Part shown: positions 35,701 through 41,689 of the stretch, one piece after another | Layout: each line of letters begins with the position of its first letter | Numbering within the stretch: position 1 is the stretch's first letter | Source of the DNA: Acidobacteriota bacterium | Lineage (GTDB): Bacteria; Acidobacteriota; Thermoanaerobaculia; UBA5066 | Assembly: GCA_029781975.1 (NCBI GenBank) | Contig: JAKOVQ010000025.1 | Coordinates: 139,001 to 203,000 of the forward strand | Length of the DNA: 64,000 nt | Reading direction: 5' to 3' | The notes under the pieces: generated by a model | Database searches by the model: none | Seen by the model: the letters and a program-made list of their open reading frames with translations, nothing else | Told to the model about the DNA's origin: nothing | Program-made: the position numbers and the translations under genes

Positions 35701-36875
35701 CGAACCACGCGGCGGCGGGGTTCCCGACGACGTGCGAGACGTGCCACAAGGCGACGGACACGGCGTGGACGCAGGGGGTCTTCAACCACGCGACGGTCTT
35801 TCCGCTGGTGGGGGTCCACGCGACGCAGGCGTGCGCGTCGTGTCACAAGGGCGGGGTCTACAAGGGGACGCCACGGGACTGCGCGGGGTGCCACCTGGCG
35901 CAGTACCAGGCGACGAAGGACCCGAACCACGCGGCGGCGGGGTTCCCGACGACGTGCGAGACGTGCCACAAGGCGACGGACACGTCCTGGGGCCAGGGGC
36001 AGTTCAACCACGCGACGGTCTTCCCGCTGGTGGGGGTCCACGCGACGCAGGCGTGCGCGTCGTGCCACAAGAACGGGGTCTACAAGGGGACGCCGCGGGA
36101 CTGCGCGGGGTGCCATCAGGCGCAGTACCAGGCCGCGACGAACCCGAACCACATCGCCGCAGGATTCGCGTCGACCTGCGAGAGCTGCCACAGGGCGACC
36201 GACGCGACGTGGCAGCAGGGGACCTACGCCCACACGACGTGGCCGCTCCTGGGGCTCCACGCGGCCCAGGCGTGCACGGCGTGCCACCGAAGCCTCGTCT
36301 TCAAGGGGCTCCCGTCCGCCTGCAGCTCGTGCCACATGGCGCAGTACCAGGCGACGACGAACCCGAACCACGTGCAGGCCGGGTTCCCGACGACGTGCGA
36401 GACGTGCCACAAGGCGTCCGACACCTCCTGGCAGCAGGGGACCTTCAACCACGCGACGGTCTTCCCGCTCGTGGGGGTGCACGCGACGCAGCCCTGCGTG
36501 GCGTGCCACAAGAACGGGGTCTACTCCGGCACGCCGCGCGACTGCGCCGGCTGCCACCTCCCGCAGTACCAGGCGACGACGAACCCGAACCACCAGGCGG
36601 CCGGGTTCCCGACGACGTGCGAGACCTGCCACCGGGCGACCGACACGTCGTGGCAGCAGGGGACCTTCAACCACACCTGGTTCCCCATCACGAGCGGCAA
36701 GCACGCCGGCAACCCCTGCTCGGCCTGCCACACGTCCCCGAGCAACTTCGCCGTCTTCACCTGCATCACCTGCCACGGCAGGACGCAGACGGACTCGCAT
36801 CACCGCGGGGTCAGCGGCTACCGGTACGACTCGCTGGCCTGCTACGCGTGCCACCCGCAGGGGCGGGGCGACTGA
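32772..36875 (+). CDS. Giant multihaem c-type cytochrome (54 CXXCH motifs)
   Basis: The 1367-residue exported protein (signal LLTVLLLLLGAAFLLLA) contains 54 CXXCH haem c sites by my count, about one per 25 residues. The first half has irregular spacing of cytochrome-c3/c7 type with CxxCH-KDPHxG units. The second half (from about residue 692) has eight units of about 74 residues, each with three haems. The C-terminus (GKHAGNPCSACHT, CYACHPQG) is the usual end of long cytochrome c3-family proteins. It should be periplasmic or extracellular and act as an electron conduit between the cytochrome b and the outer-membrane barrel encoded next. No S-layer, anchor or catalytic domain is visible. Haem maturation genes are not in the window. 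Confidence 0.93.
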   Translation: MAGPSARRLLTVLLLLLGAAFLLLAAEEGNAQVGQLVSPGPLSKAHASLSGIASCQKCHERGEGVTAEKCLACHKPVAQRIAERKGVHRDVKGECASCHAEHAGRDADVRGFDPRGFDHARETGFPLDGLHARLASSCASCHKTRSFLAAKPDCASCHADPHKGALGAACATCHSTAVAFKETRRSFDHARTAFPLTGAHVRVDCGKCHANGVFKGVRFASCADCHKSPHRQAFVATCATCHGTETFRTRKVEHDRTAFPLKGKHATVPCASCHKEPPMKARVKAALCRDCHADPHRGGFPQDCSSCHSENGFRGVPFDHAAKARFTLEGRHADLPCARCHAAPPAGGRGGTASAGPAGRRAGKGAPSAALDFRGLKPACASCHKDPHRGSLGATCASCHSASSFRVTTFRHPGDQAFFAGGHAAASCAACHRGATAGGKQPVPVGDRTYHGLSRACASCHKDPHLGQVGTSCESCHAVDGAKFAPKLFDHAKAAFPLQGRHVTVPCASCHRKETGAFPSGTGTAVRLKGLRTTCTPCHTDVHKGQLGPTCQSCHTQTSFAVKEYRHRGEPGFFVGGHLTAPCAKCHARPAAGAPPRLAGTPTTCGSCHRDPHQGTLGASCATCHSPAARWATASRAFHKATQFPLEGKHLAVPCAACHLNGVTKGTPTRCSDCHWIRKQDDPFRTRLGTQCETCHRPISWKAVTWTHGGATGFALAGAHATLDCVTCHTNGVFESGRGTACVSCHLADYQKAKDPDHVALGFPTQCEVCHRVSDPSWDRGRFDHAGTFPLLGVHATQPCAACHRNGVYEGTARDCAGCHADAYRKTTSPNHIAAGFPSTCETCHKATDSSFTQGKFDHGTWPLQGVHATQACTACHRNLVYKGLPTSCDSCHLPQYQAAKQPDHVAAGFPTTCETCHRFSDPSWKNGQFNHATVFPLMGVHATQTCATCHKNGVYKGTPRDCVGCHLAQYQATKDPNHAAAGFPTTCETCHKATDTAWTQGVFNHATVFPLVGVHATQACASCHKGGVYKGTPRDCAGCHLAQYQATKDPNHAAAGFPTTCETCHKATDTSWGQGQFNHATVFPLVGVHATQACASCHKNGVYKGTPRDCAGCHQAQYQAATNPNHIAAGFASTCESCHRATDATWQQGTYAHTTWPLLGLHAAQACTACHRSLVFKGLPSACSSCHMAQYQATTNPNHVQAGFPTTCETCHKASDTSWQQGTFNHATVFPLVGVHATQPCVACHKNGVYSGTPRDCAGCHLPQYQATTNPNHQAAGFPTTCETCHRATDTSWQQGTFNHTWFPITSGKHAGNPCSACHTSPSNFAVFTCITCHGRTQTDSHHRGVSGYRYDSLACYACHPQGRGD
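34845..36617 (+). repeat. Tandem 219-225 bp coding repeats in the multihaem cytochrome
   Basis: Eight units begin with a C(E)xCH codon block at 34845, 35070, 35292, 35511, 35733, 35955, 36177 and 36396, and a diverged end unit begins at 36618. Each unit encodes three CXXCH sites. The three units from 35511 to 36176 are nearly identical DNA, which suggests recent duplication. This is a coding repeat, not a CRISPR array. Confidence 0.9.
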
Positions 36876-36893
36876 GGGAGGGGGAGCGAGACC

Positions 36894-38237
36894 ATGCCGC
36901 GACGCCTCCTCCTCGTCCTGGTCCTCTTCGTCTCCGGCGGGGCCGGCCGTTCGGGGCGGCTCGCGGCCCAGACCGCTTCGCCGGCCTCGGCCCCGTCGTG
37001 GGGATGGGGCCGCTTCTCCCTCTTCGCCCAGGGGGGCTCGATCCGCCCGGACGACGGCGGCGCGAGCACCTCGTTCAACGACTTCTCGGCGAACCTGACG
37101 GTCCGGTCCCGCGAGGCCGAGACAGGCGGGCTCGAGTACGCGATCGACGGAAGGGGCGCGACGACGGGGACGGGTGGCGGCGACCGGCAGAGCCGGCTCC
37201 TCCTCTGGGACGCCTGGGTCGGCGGGAGGACGAAGGGGGGCCGGATCGGGTTCCGCCTCGGGCAGATGTGGCTGACCGACCTCGGCGCGCTCGGCTCCGT
37301 CGGGGGGCTCCTCGCCGAATGGCGTCCCCCGGTGAGCTGGAAGGCGGGGAAGCTCCGGCTGGGCCTCTTCGGGGGGGTCGAGCCGAAGGGGTTCGAGCTC
37401 GGGTACGTCTCGGGAGTGAGGAAGGCGGGCGCGTACGCGATCCTCGAGGGGGAGCGGGCGCGGCGCCACGTCCTCGGCTTCGTGACGATCCGGAACTCGG
37501 GGCTCACCGAGCGCTCCGTCCTGACGATGACGAACTTCGTGCCGGCGGGGACGACGTTCTTCCTCTACCAGATGGCCGAGGTGGACCTGGTGGGGCCCGG
37601 CGGAAACGGGTCGGGCGGCCTGACGTACCTCTTCGTGAACGCCCGCTGGTCCCCGTCGCGCGCCGTCGAGCTCCAGGGCCTCTACCACCGCGGCCGCTCG
37701 ATCGACACGCGGACGATCACCGAGGACCAGCTGGCCGGGCGCCCCGTCTCCGCGAAGGCGCTCGAGGGGTTCCTCTTCGAGTCGATGGGCGGCCGGCTCT
37801 GGGTGGAGCCGCTCCGGAACGTCCGGCTCCTCATCGGGTACAGCCGCGACCGGGGCGGGGCGGACGAGTCCGCCTACAACCGGTACACGGCGGGGGTCTA
37901 CCTCCGGGACCTCCTCGGGAGCGGGCTCGACCTCTCGGTCTCCGACAACAGGAGCGACCGCGCCTCGGGCGCGTACGACTCGTGGTACGCCTCCCTCGGC
38001 CGCAGCATCGGCCCGCGAGCCTACCTCTCGGCGGACTACAGCACCGCCCTCTCGGTCCTGCGGTTCACCTCCGCGGGGGGGGTGCAGGTCGAGAGCCGCC
38101 CCCAGATCCGGCGCTGGGGCCTGAACGGGACGTTCAACCTCTCGCGGACGCTCTCGCTCCTCCTGATCCTCGAGGAGACCCGGGACGGGTCGACGCGAGA
38201 GGACCGCGGGATGCTGGGGCTGACCGTCCGGTTCTGA
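36894..38237 (+). CDS. Outer-membrane beta-barrel protein of the cytochrome operon
   Basis: The 447-residue protein has a signal peptide (RRLLLVLVLFVSGGAGRSGRLAAQ), many alternating amphipathic strands (GRFSLFAQGGS, KLRLGLFGGVEPKGFELGYVS, RLLIGYSRDRGG) and the C-terminal Phe (GLTVRF) typical of outer-membrane proteins. It lies 18 bp downstream of the 54-haem cytochrome and probably belongs to the same operon. By analogy with porin-cytochrome complexes it could be the pore that lets cytochrome or haems reach the outside. It has no CXXCH motif, and the pairing is an inference. Confidence 0.78.
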   Translation: MPRRLLLVLVLFVSGGAGRSGRLAAQTASPASAPSWGWGRFSLFAQGGSIRPDDGGASTSFNDFSANLTVRSREAETGGLEYAIDGRGATTGTGGGDRQSRLLLWDAWVGGRTKGGRIGFRLGQMWLTDLGALGSVGGLLAEWRPPVSWKAGKLRLGLFGGVEPKGFELGYVSGVRKAGAYAILEGERARRHVLGFVTIRNSGLTERSVLTMTNFVPAGTTFFLYQMAEVDLVGPGGNGSGGLTYLFVNARWSPSRAVELQGLYHRGRSIDTRTITEDQLAGRPVSAKALEGFLFESMGGRLWVEPLRNVRLLIGYSRDRGGADESAYNRYTAGVYLRDLLGSGLDLSVSDNRSDRASGAYDSWYASLGRSIGPRAYLSADYSTALSVLRFTSAGGVQVESRPQIRRWGLNGTFNLSRTLSLLLILEETRDGSTREDRGMLGLTVRF

Positions 38238-38271
38238 ACGGCGCCCCCGGGCGCCGTGCTATGGTCGCGTC

Positions 38272-38610
38272 GTGACCTGGCGATCCGTCGCTCACGCGGC
38301 GGGAGGAGGCTGGGCGCTCCTGGCAGCGGCTCTCGCCGTCGCCCTCGTCGTCACGGGCCTCCTCCCCGCGCTCGCCCCCGTCGCGGTGGCCACGGCCGAC
38401 CTGCGGCTCGAGGCGCCGTCGGGGGGGGACCGCCCCGTTCCCGCGGACCAGACCGTCCCGCTCCTCCTGGTGATGGGAGGAACGCCTCCGGAATCGGCCG
38501 TCGCGCTGCCCGTGCCGCTCCCTTCGGGTCGAATCGCCGACCGGGTCGAGCCGGCGCCCTCCGCGCGGGCCGACAGGGTTCCCTCCCCTCCACCCCGAAT
38601 CGTCGCCTAG
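38272..38610 (+). CDS. Small hypothetical membrane or exported protein
   Basis: The 112-residue protein starts at GTG 38272. It has one hydrophobic segment (WALLAAALAVALVVTGLLPAL) and a Pro/Ala-rich tail (PSARADRVPSPPPRIVA). No family is recognised and there are no cysteines for haem. It lies 34 bp after the barrel gene in the same direction, so it may be the operon's last gene. Its stop codon lies inside the right copy of the 23-bp direct repeat. Confidence 0.5.
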   Translation: MTWRSVAHAAGGGWALLAAALAVALVVTGLLPALAPVAVATADLRLEAPSGGDRPVPADQTVPLLLVMGGTPPESAVALPVPLPSGRIADRVEPAPSARADRVPSPPPRIVA

Positions 38611-38622
38611 GCCGCCGTCTCC
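38600..38622 (+). repeat. Direct repeat, right copy, flanking the cytochrome operon
   Basis: This second copy of CGCCTAGGCCGCCGTCTCC (38604-38622) differs from the left copy by one base over 23. It covers the TAG stop of the small protein gene. The two copies lie 7.0 kb apart. Confidence 0.7.
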
Positions 38623-38677
38623 GTCCGTCCGCCGTCCGGGCCGTCCGGCCCGGATCGCATCGATTGGAGGTCCGACG

Positions 38678-38830
38678 ATGCCCCCCAAGACGACACCCGA
38701 CACCCGGAACGAGCAGAATCCGTCTCCGCCGGTCCCTCCGGAGGAGAGGAGGAACGCCGTCAAGGCGGCTCTCTTCTTCTTCGGGGCGATCGCGTTCCTC
38801 GTTATCCTGAAGGTCGTCCTCGGCTACTGA
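38678..38830 (+). CDS. 50-residue single-span membrane protein
   Basis: The ATG is preceded by GGAGG at a 7-nt spacing. The product has a hydrophilic start (MPPKTTPDTRNEQNPSPPVP) and one membrane helix (ALFFFGAIAFLVILKVVLGY). It resembles the tiny membrane proteins found near respiratory and envelope genes, but I recognise no family. A run of three 8-bp direct repeats begins at its last codons. Confidence 0.55.
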   Translation: MPPKTTPDTRNEQNPSPPVPPEERRNAVKAALFFFGAIAFLVILKVVLGY

Positions 38831-38849
38831 ACCACTGAACCACTGAACC
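38826..38849 (+). repeat. Three tandem copies of ACTGAACC
   Basis: The 8-bp unit is repeated exactly three times, starting in the last codons of the small membrane protein gene and ending 6 bp before the next ATG. It is AT-richer than its surroundings. Copy-number change would alter the spacing before the phosphatase gene. Confidence 0.8.
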
Positions 38850-38855
38850 ACGCTC

Positions 38856-39629
38856 ATGCGCCCTTCGGTCGTCTTCACCGACCTCGACGCGACGCTCCTC
38901 GAGCCCGACGGGCGGATCGGGGGGGAGGCCCGGGCCGCGCTCGCCGCGCTCTCGGCGGCGCGGATCCCGGTGGTCCCGCTCACGAGCAAGACCGAGCGGG
39001 AGCTCGCGGCGCTCCTCGAGGAGCTCGGCTCGGGCGGGATCGGCTCGTTCGAGAACGGCGCCGGCGTCGTGACGCCGGGCGGACGGGAGGTCCTTCCCGC
39101 CGCCCGGCCGGTCGGGCGGCTCGCCGGGGCGCTCCAGGAGATTTCCGCCAGCGCGGGGGTCCCGCTGACGTCCGCCCTCGAGCTGCCGCACGCCGAGCTC
39201 GCCCGGCTCACCGGGCTCCCCGAGGGGCGGATCCCCGCCATGCTGTCCCGGCAGTTCGACCTCCCGTTCCTCGCGCCCGAGGGGACCGGAGAGGCGCTGT
39301 CCGCGGCCGCCGGGACGCTCCCCGACGTCCGCCTGACCCGCGGCGGCCGGTTCTTCCACCTCCTCGGCCGGCACGACAAGGAGGACGCCGTCCGCTGGCT
39401 CCTCGACCGCGGCGTCGTCTCGCGCCCCGCGGCGGGGTTCGGCGACGCGCCGAACGACGCCGGCTTCCTCGCGCTCTGCGACGTCGCCGTCGTCGTCCCG
39501 GGGCCGGGCGGGCCGGACCCCTCCCTCCTGTCGCGGCTCCCCGGGGCGCGCGTCGCCCCGGCCCCCGGCGGGCGCGGCTGGGCCGCCGTCGTCCACGCTC
39601 TCCTCGAGGGAAAGGAGGGGCCCCGGTGA
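38856..39629 (+). CDS. HAD-IIB phosphatase, mannosyl/glucosyl-3-phosphoglycerate phosphatase-like
   Basis: The 257-residue HAD hydrolase has Asp9 and Asp11 in FTDLDATLL, motif II PLTSKTERE, the FENGAGV block and motif IV GFGDAPNDAGF. This pattern matches the MpgP/GpgP branch, which dephosphorylates mannosyl- or glucosyl-3-phosphoglycerate to give the compatible solute. The following glycosyltransferase gene overlaps by 4 bp (GTGA), and a GT81-like synthase lies 9 kb away, both consistent with a solute pathway. The sugar cannot be told from sequence. Confidence 0.8.
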   Translation: MRPSVVFTDLDATLLEPDGRIGGEARAALAALSAARIPVVPLTSKTERELAALLEELGSGGIGSFENGAGVVTPGGREVLPAARPVGRLAGALQEISASAGVPLTSALELPHAELARLTGLPEGRIPAMLSRQFDLPFLAPEGTGEALSAAAGTLPDVRLTRGGRFFHLLGRHDKEDAVRWLLDRGVVSRPAAGFGDAPNDAGFLALCDVAVVVPGPGGPDPSLLSRLPGARVAPAPGGRGWAAVVHALLEGKEGPR

Positions 39630-40912
39630 CGTCCCCTCGCGCGACCCCGGCCCTCCCCCCGCTCGACGCGTCCGTCGCCGAGAAGGTGAAGCGTCTCGGG
39701 CCGGTGGACGTCCTGGTCGGGATCCCGTCGTTCAACAACGAGCGGACGATCGGTCACGTCGTCCGGGCCGTCGTGGCGGGCCTGGCGCGCCACTTCCCGG
39801 GGGCCCGGGCCGTCCTCGTGAACAGCGACGGAGGGTCGACGGACGGGACGCGGGAGATCGTCGAGAGGACCGACGTCGGGAGCCTCGCCGAGATCCTCGT
39901 CGACGCCGTCCCGGTCGCGCCGGCGGCCCGCATCGTCACCGGCTACCACGGCGTCCCCGGGAAGGGGAGCGCGTTCCGGACGATCTTCCGGATCGCCGCC
40001 GAGCTCGAGGCGAAGGCCTGCTGCGTCGTCGACTCGGACCTCAGGAGCATCACGCCGGAGTGGGTCGAGCTCCTCCTCGAGCCGGTGACCGCCCACGGGT
40101 ACGAGTTCGTCGCGCCCCTCTACGGCCGCCACCGGTACGACGGGACGATCACGAACACCATCGTCTACCCGCTGACGCGCGCCCTCTACGGGAAGCGGAT
40201 CCGCCAGCCCATCGGGGGGGACTTCGGCTTCTCCGGGAAGCTGGCCGCGCGGTTCCTGGAGTTCGACGACTGGGAAGGGCCGGTCGCGCGCTACGGGATC
40301 GACATCTTCATGACGACGACGGCCGTCGCCGAGAAGCTGAAGGTGGCGCAGGCGTACCTGGGGGCGAAGATCCACGACCCGAAGGACCCGGGGGGCGACC
40401 TGCAGCCGATGATGGTGCAGGTCGTGTCGACCCTCTTCGCGCTGATGGAGCGGTACGAGCCCTCCTGGAAGGGCGTCGCCGGCTCCGAGGCCGTGCCGCT
40501 CTTCGGCTTCCCGTACACCGTCGGGCTTGAGCCCGTGCCGGTGAAGGTGGAGCGGCTCGCCTCGATCTTCCAGCAGGCGGCGGCCGACCTCGTCCCGATC
40601 TGGGAGGGGTTCCTCTCGGAGCGCTCGCTGGCCGAGATCGACGAGGCGGCGCGGGGACGTCTCCCGGCGCTCCGGGACGACACCTGGGTCCGGATCGTCT
40701 CGGAGACCGCCGCCGGGTGGCGTCACCGGCTCCTGCCCGGCGAGACGCTCATCAAGTCCCTCGTCCCCCTCTACCTCGGAAAGGTGGCGACCTTCGTGGC
40801 CGAGACGGAGGCGGGAACGGCCGACGAGGCCGAGGCCCGCCTCGAGGAGCTCGCCCTCGCCTACGAACGCGGCAAGCCGGAGCTCGAGGCCCTCTGGGCC
40901 CGGCGAAGCTGA
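39626..40912 (+). CDS. GT-A glycosyltransferase, probable sugar-glycerate synthase
   Basis: The 428-residue cytosolic glycosyltransferase begins its GT-A fold at VDVLVGIPSFNNERTIGHVV. It has the DxD metal site in CCVVDSDLRSITPEW, an active-site block RIRQPIGGDFGFSG, and YGIDIFMTTTAV, a pattern seen in mannosylglycerate or glucosylglycerate synthases. The C-terminal half is helical. Coupling to the HAD phosphatase suggests it makes or extends glucosyl- or mannosylglycerate (inference). The start is GTG at 39626. Confidence 0.7.
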   Translation: MTSPRATPALPPLDASVAEKVKRLGPVDVLVGIPSFNNERTIGHVVRAVVAGLARHFPGARAVLVNSDGGSTDGTREIVERTDVGSLAEILVDAVPVAPAARIVTGYHGVPGKGSAFRTIFRIAAELEAKACCVVDSDLRSITPEWVELLLEPVTAHGYEFVAPLYGRHRYDGTITNTIVYPLTRALYGKRIRQPIGGDFGFSGKLAARFLEFDDWEGPVARYGIDIFMTTTAVAEKLKVAQAYLGAKIHDPKDPGGDLQPMMVQVVSTLFALMERYEPSWKGVAGSEAVPLFGFPYTVGLEPVPVKVERLASIFQQAAADLVPIWEGFLSERSLAEIDEAARGRLPALRDDTWVRIVSETAAGWRHRLLPGETLIKSLVPLYLGKVATFVAETEAGTADEAEARLEELALAYERGKPELEALWARRS

Positions 40913-40923
40913 AGGAGACGGAC

Positions 40924-41625
40924 ATGTCCCACCCCCTGAGCCAGCAGATCGCAGCCGCCTTCGAGCGCCTCGTCGACGCCCTGGTCGCGGTCGTCCCCGC
41001 CGTCCTCGTCATCGTCACCGCCCTCCTGCTCGGGGTCCTGGCGGGCGCCCTCCTGAAGGCCACGCTCCGCCTCGCGTTCCGGCTGACCCGGCACCGGCGC
41101 GAGGGGGCGGCGCCGGGCGCGCCGCGCGGCCTCCTCAGGGCGGCGGGGCTGAAGGCCTCCCCCGAGGTGGTCGCCGGCACGGCCTCGTTCTGGACCGCGG
41201 TCGTCGTCGCCCTCGCCGTCGGGGTGAACGCCCTCGAGCCGGGCGCCCTGAAGAACGTCCTCCAGGACATCGTCGGCTTCTTCCCGCGCCTCCTCGCCGC
41301 GGCCCTCCTCTTCCTGGTCGGCCTCGGCGTCGGAGCCCTCGTCCGGAGGAGCGTCCTCCTGGGGGCGGTCAACGCCGGCCTCCCGTGGGCCCGGCCCGGC
41401 TCCCGTGCGGCCTACGCGGTCGTCGTCGCCTTCTTCGCGGCCGCGGCCCTCGACCACCTCGGCGTCGGCCGGTCGATCCTGGTCGCGGCCTTCTCCATCG
41501 TGGCGGGGGGGATCGTCCTGGCCCTCGCGCTCGCCTTCGGCCTCGGGGCGCGGGACCTGGCGCGCGGCTACCTGGAGCGGAAGCTCCGGGCCGAGCACGA
41601 GGACACGGGGATCCGGCACGTCTGA
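40924..41625 (+). CDS. Membrane protein with TM-helix repeats (mechanosensitive-channel-like)
   Basis: The 233-residue protein has five or six membrane helices in repeated pairs. One conserved stretch is IVGFFPRLLAAALLFLVGLG, as in the conserved TM-helix repeat family related to small mechanosensitive channels. The beta-domain of MscS is absent, so channel activity is not assured. It sits 11 bp after the glycosyltransferase gene and 64 bp before mrpA, inside a stretch of osmotic and sodium genes. Confidence 0.65.
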   Translation: MSHPLSQQIAAAFERLVDALVAVVPAVLVIVTALLLGVLAGALLKATLRLAFRLTRHRREGAAPGAPRGLLRAAGLKASPEVVAGTASFWTAVVVALAVGVNALEPGALKNVLQDIVGFFPRLLAAALLFLVGLGVGALVRRSVLLGAVNAGLPWARPGSRAAYAVVVAFFAAAALDHLGVGRSILVAAFSIVAGGIVLALALAFGLGARDLARGYLERKLRAEHEDTGIRHV

Positions 41626-41689
41626 GCGTGAGGACGCCCGCACGCCGTCACGGCACCGGTGACGCTCCCGACGCGCCTCGGGGCGCCGC

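Noticed and set aside
34845-36617. Regular repeats as a CRISPR array
   Set aside because: The units are 219-225 bp, in frame and encode haem-binding motifs; there are no spacers and no cas genes.
32427-37688. 1753-codon minus-strand frame opposite the cytochrome operon
   Set aside because: It mirrors the CXXCH gene and shows only repetitive Arg/Val/Pro-rich composition, so it is an antisense shadow.
31581-38622. Direct repeats as transposon target-site duplication
   Set aside because: There are no transposase, terminal inverted repeats or integrase in the interval, and 23 bp is longer than usual target duplications.
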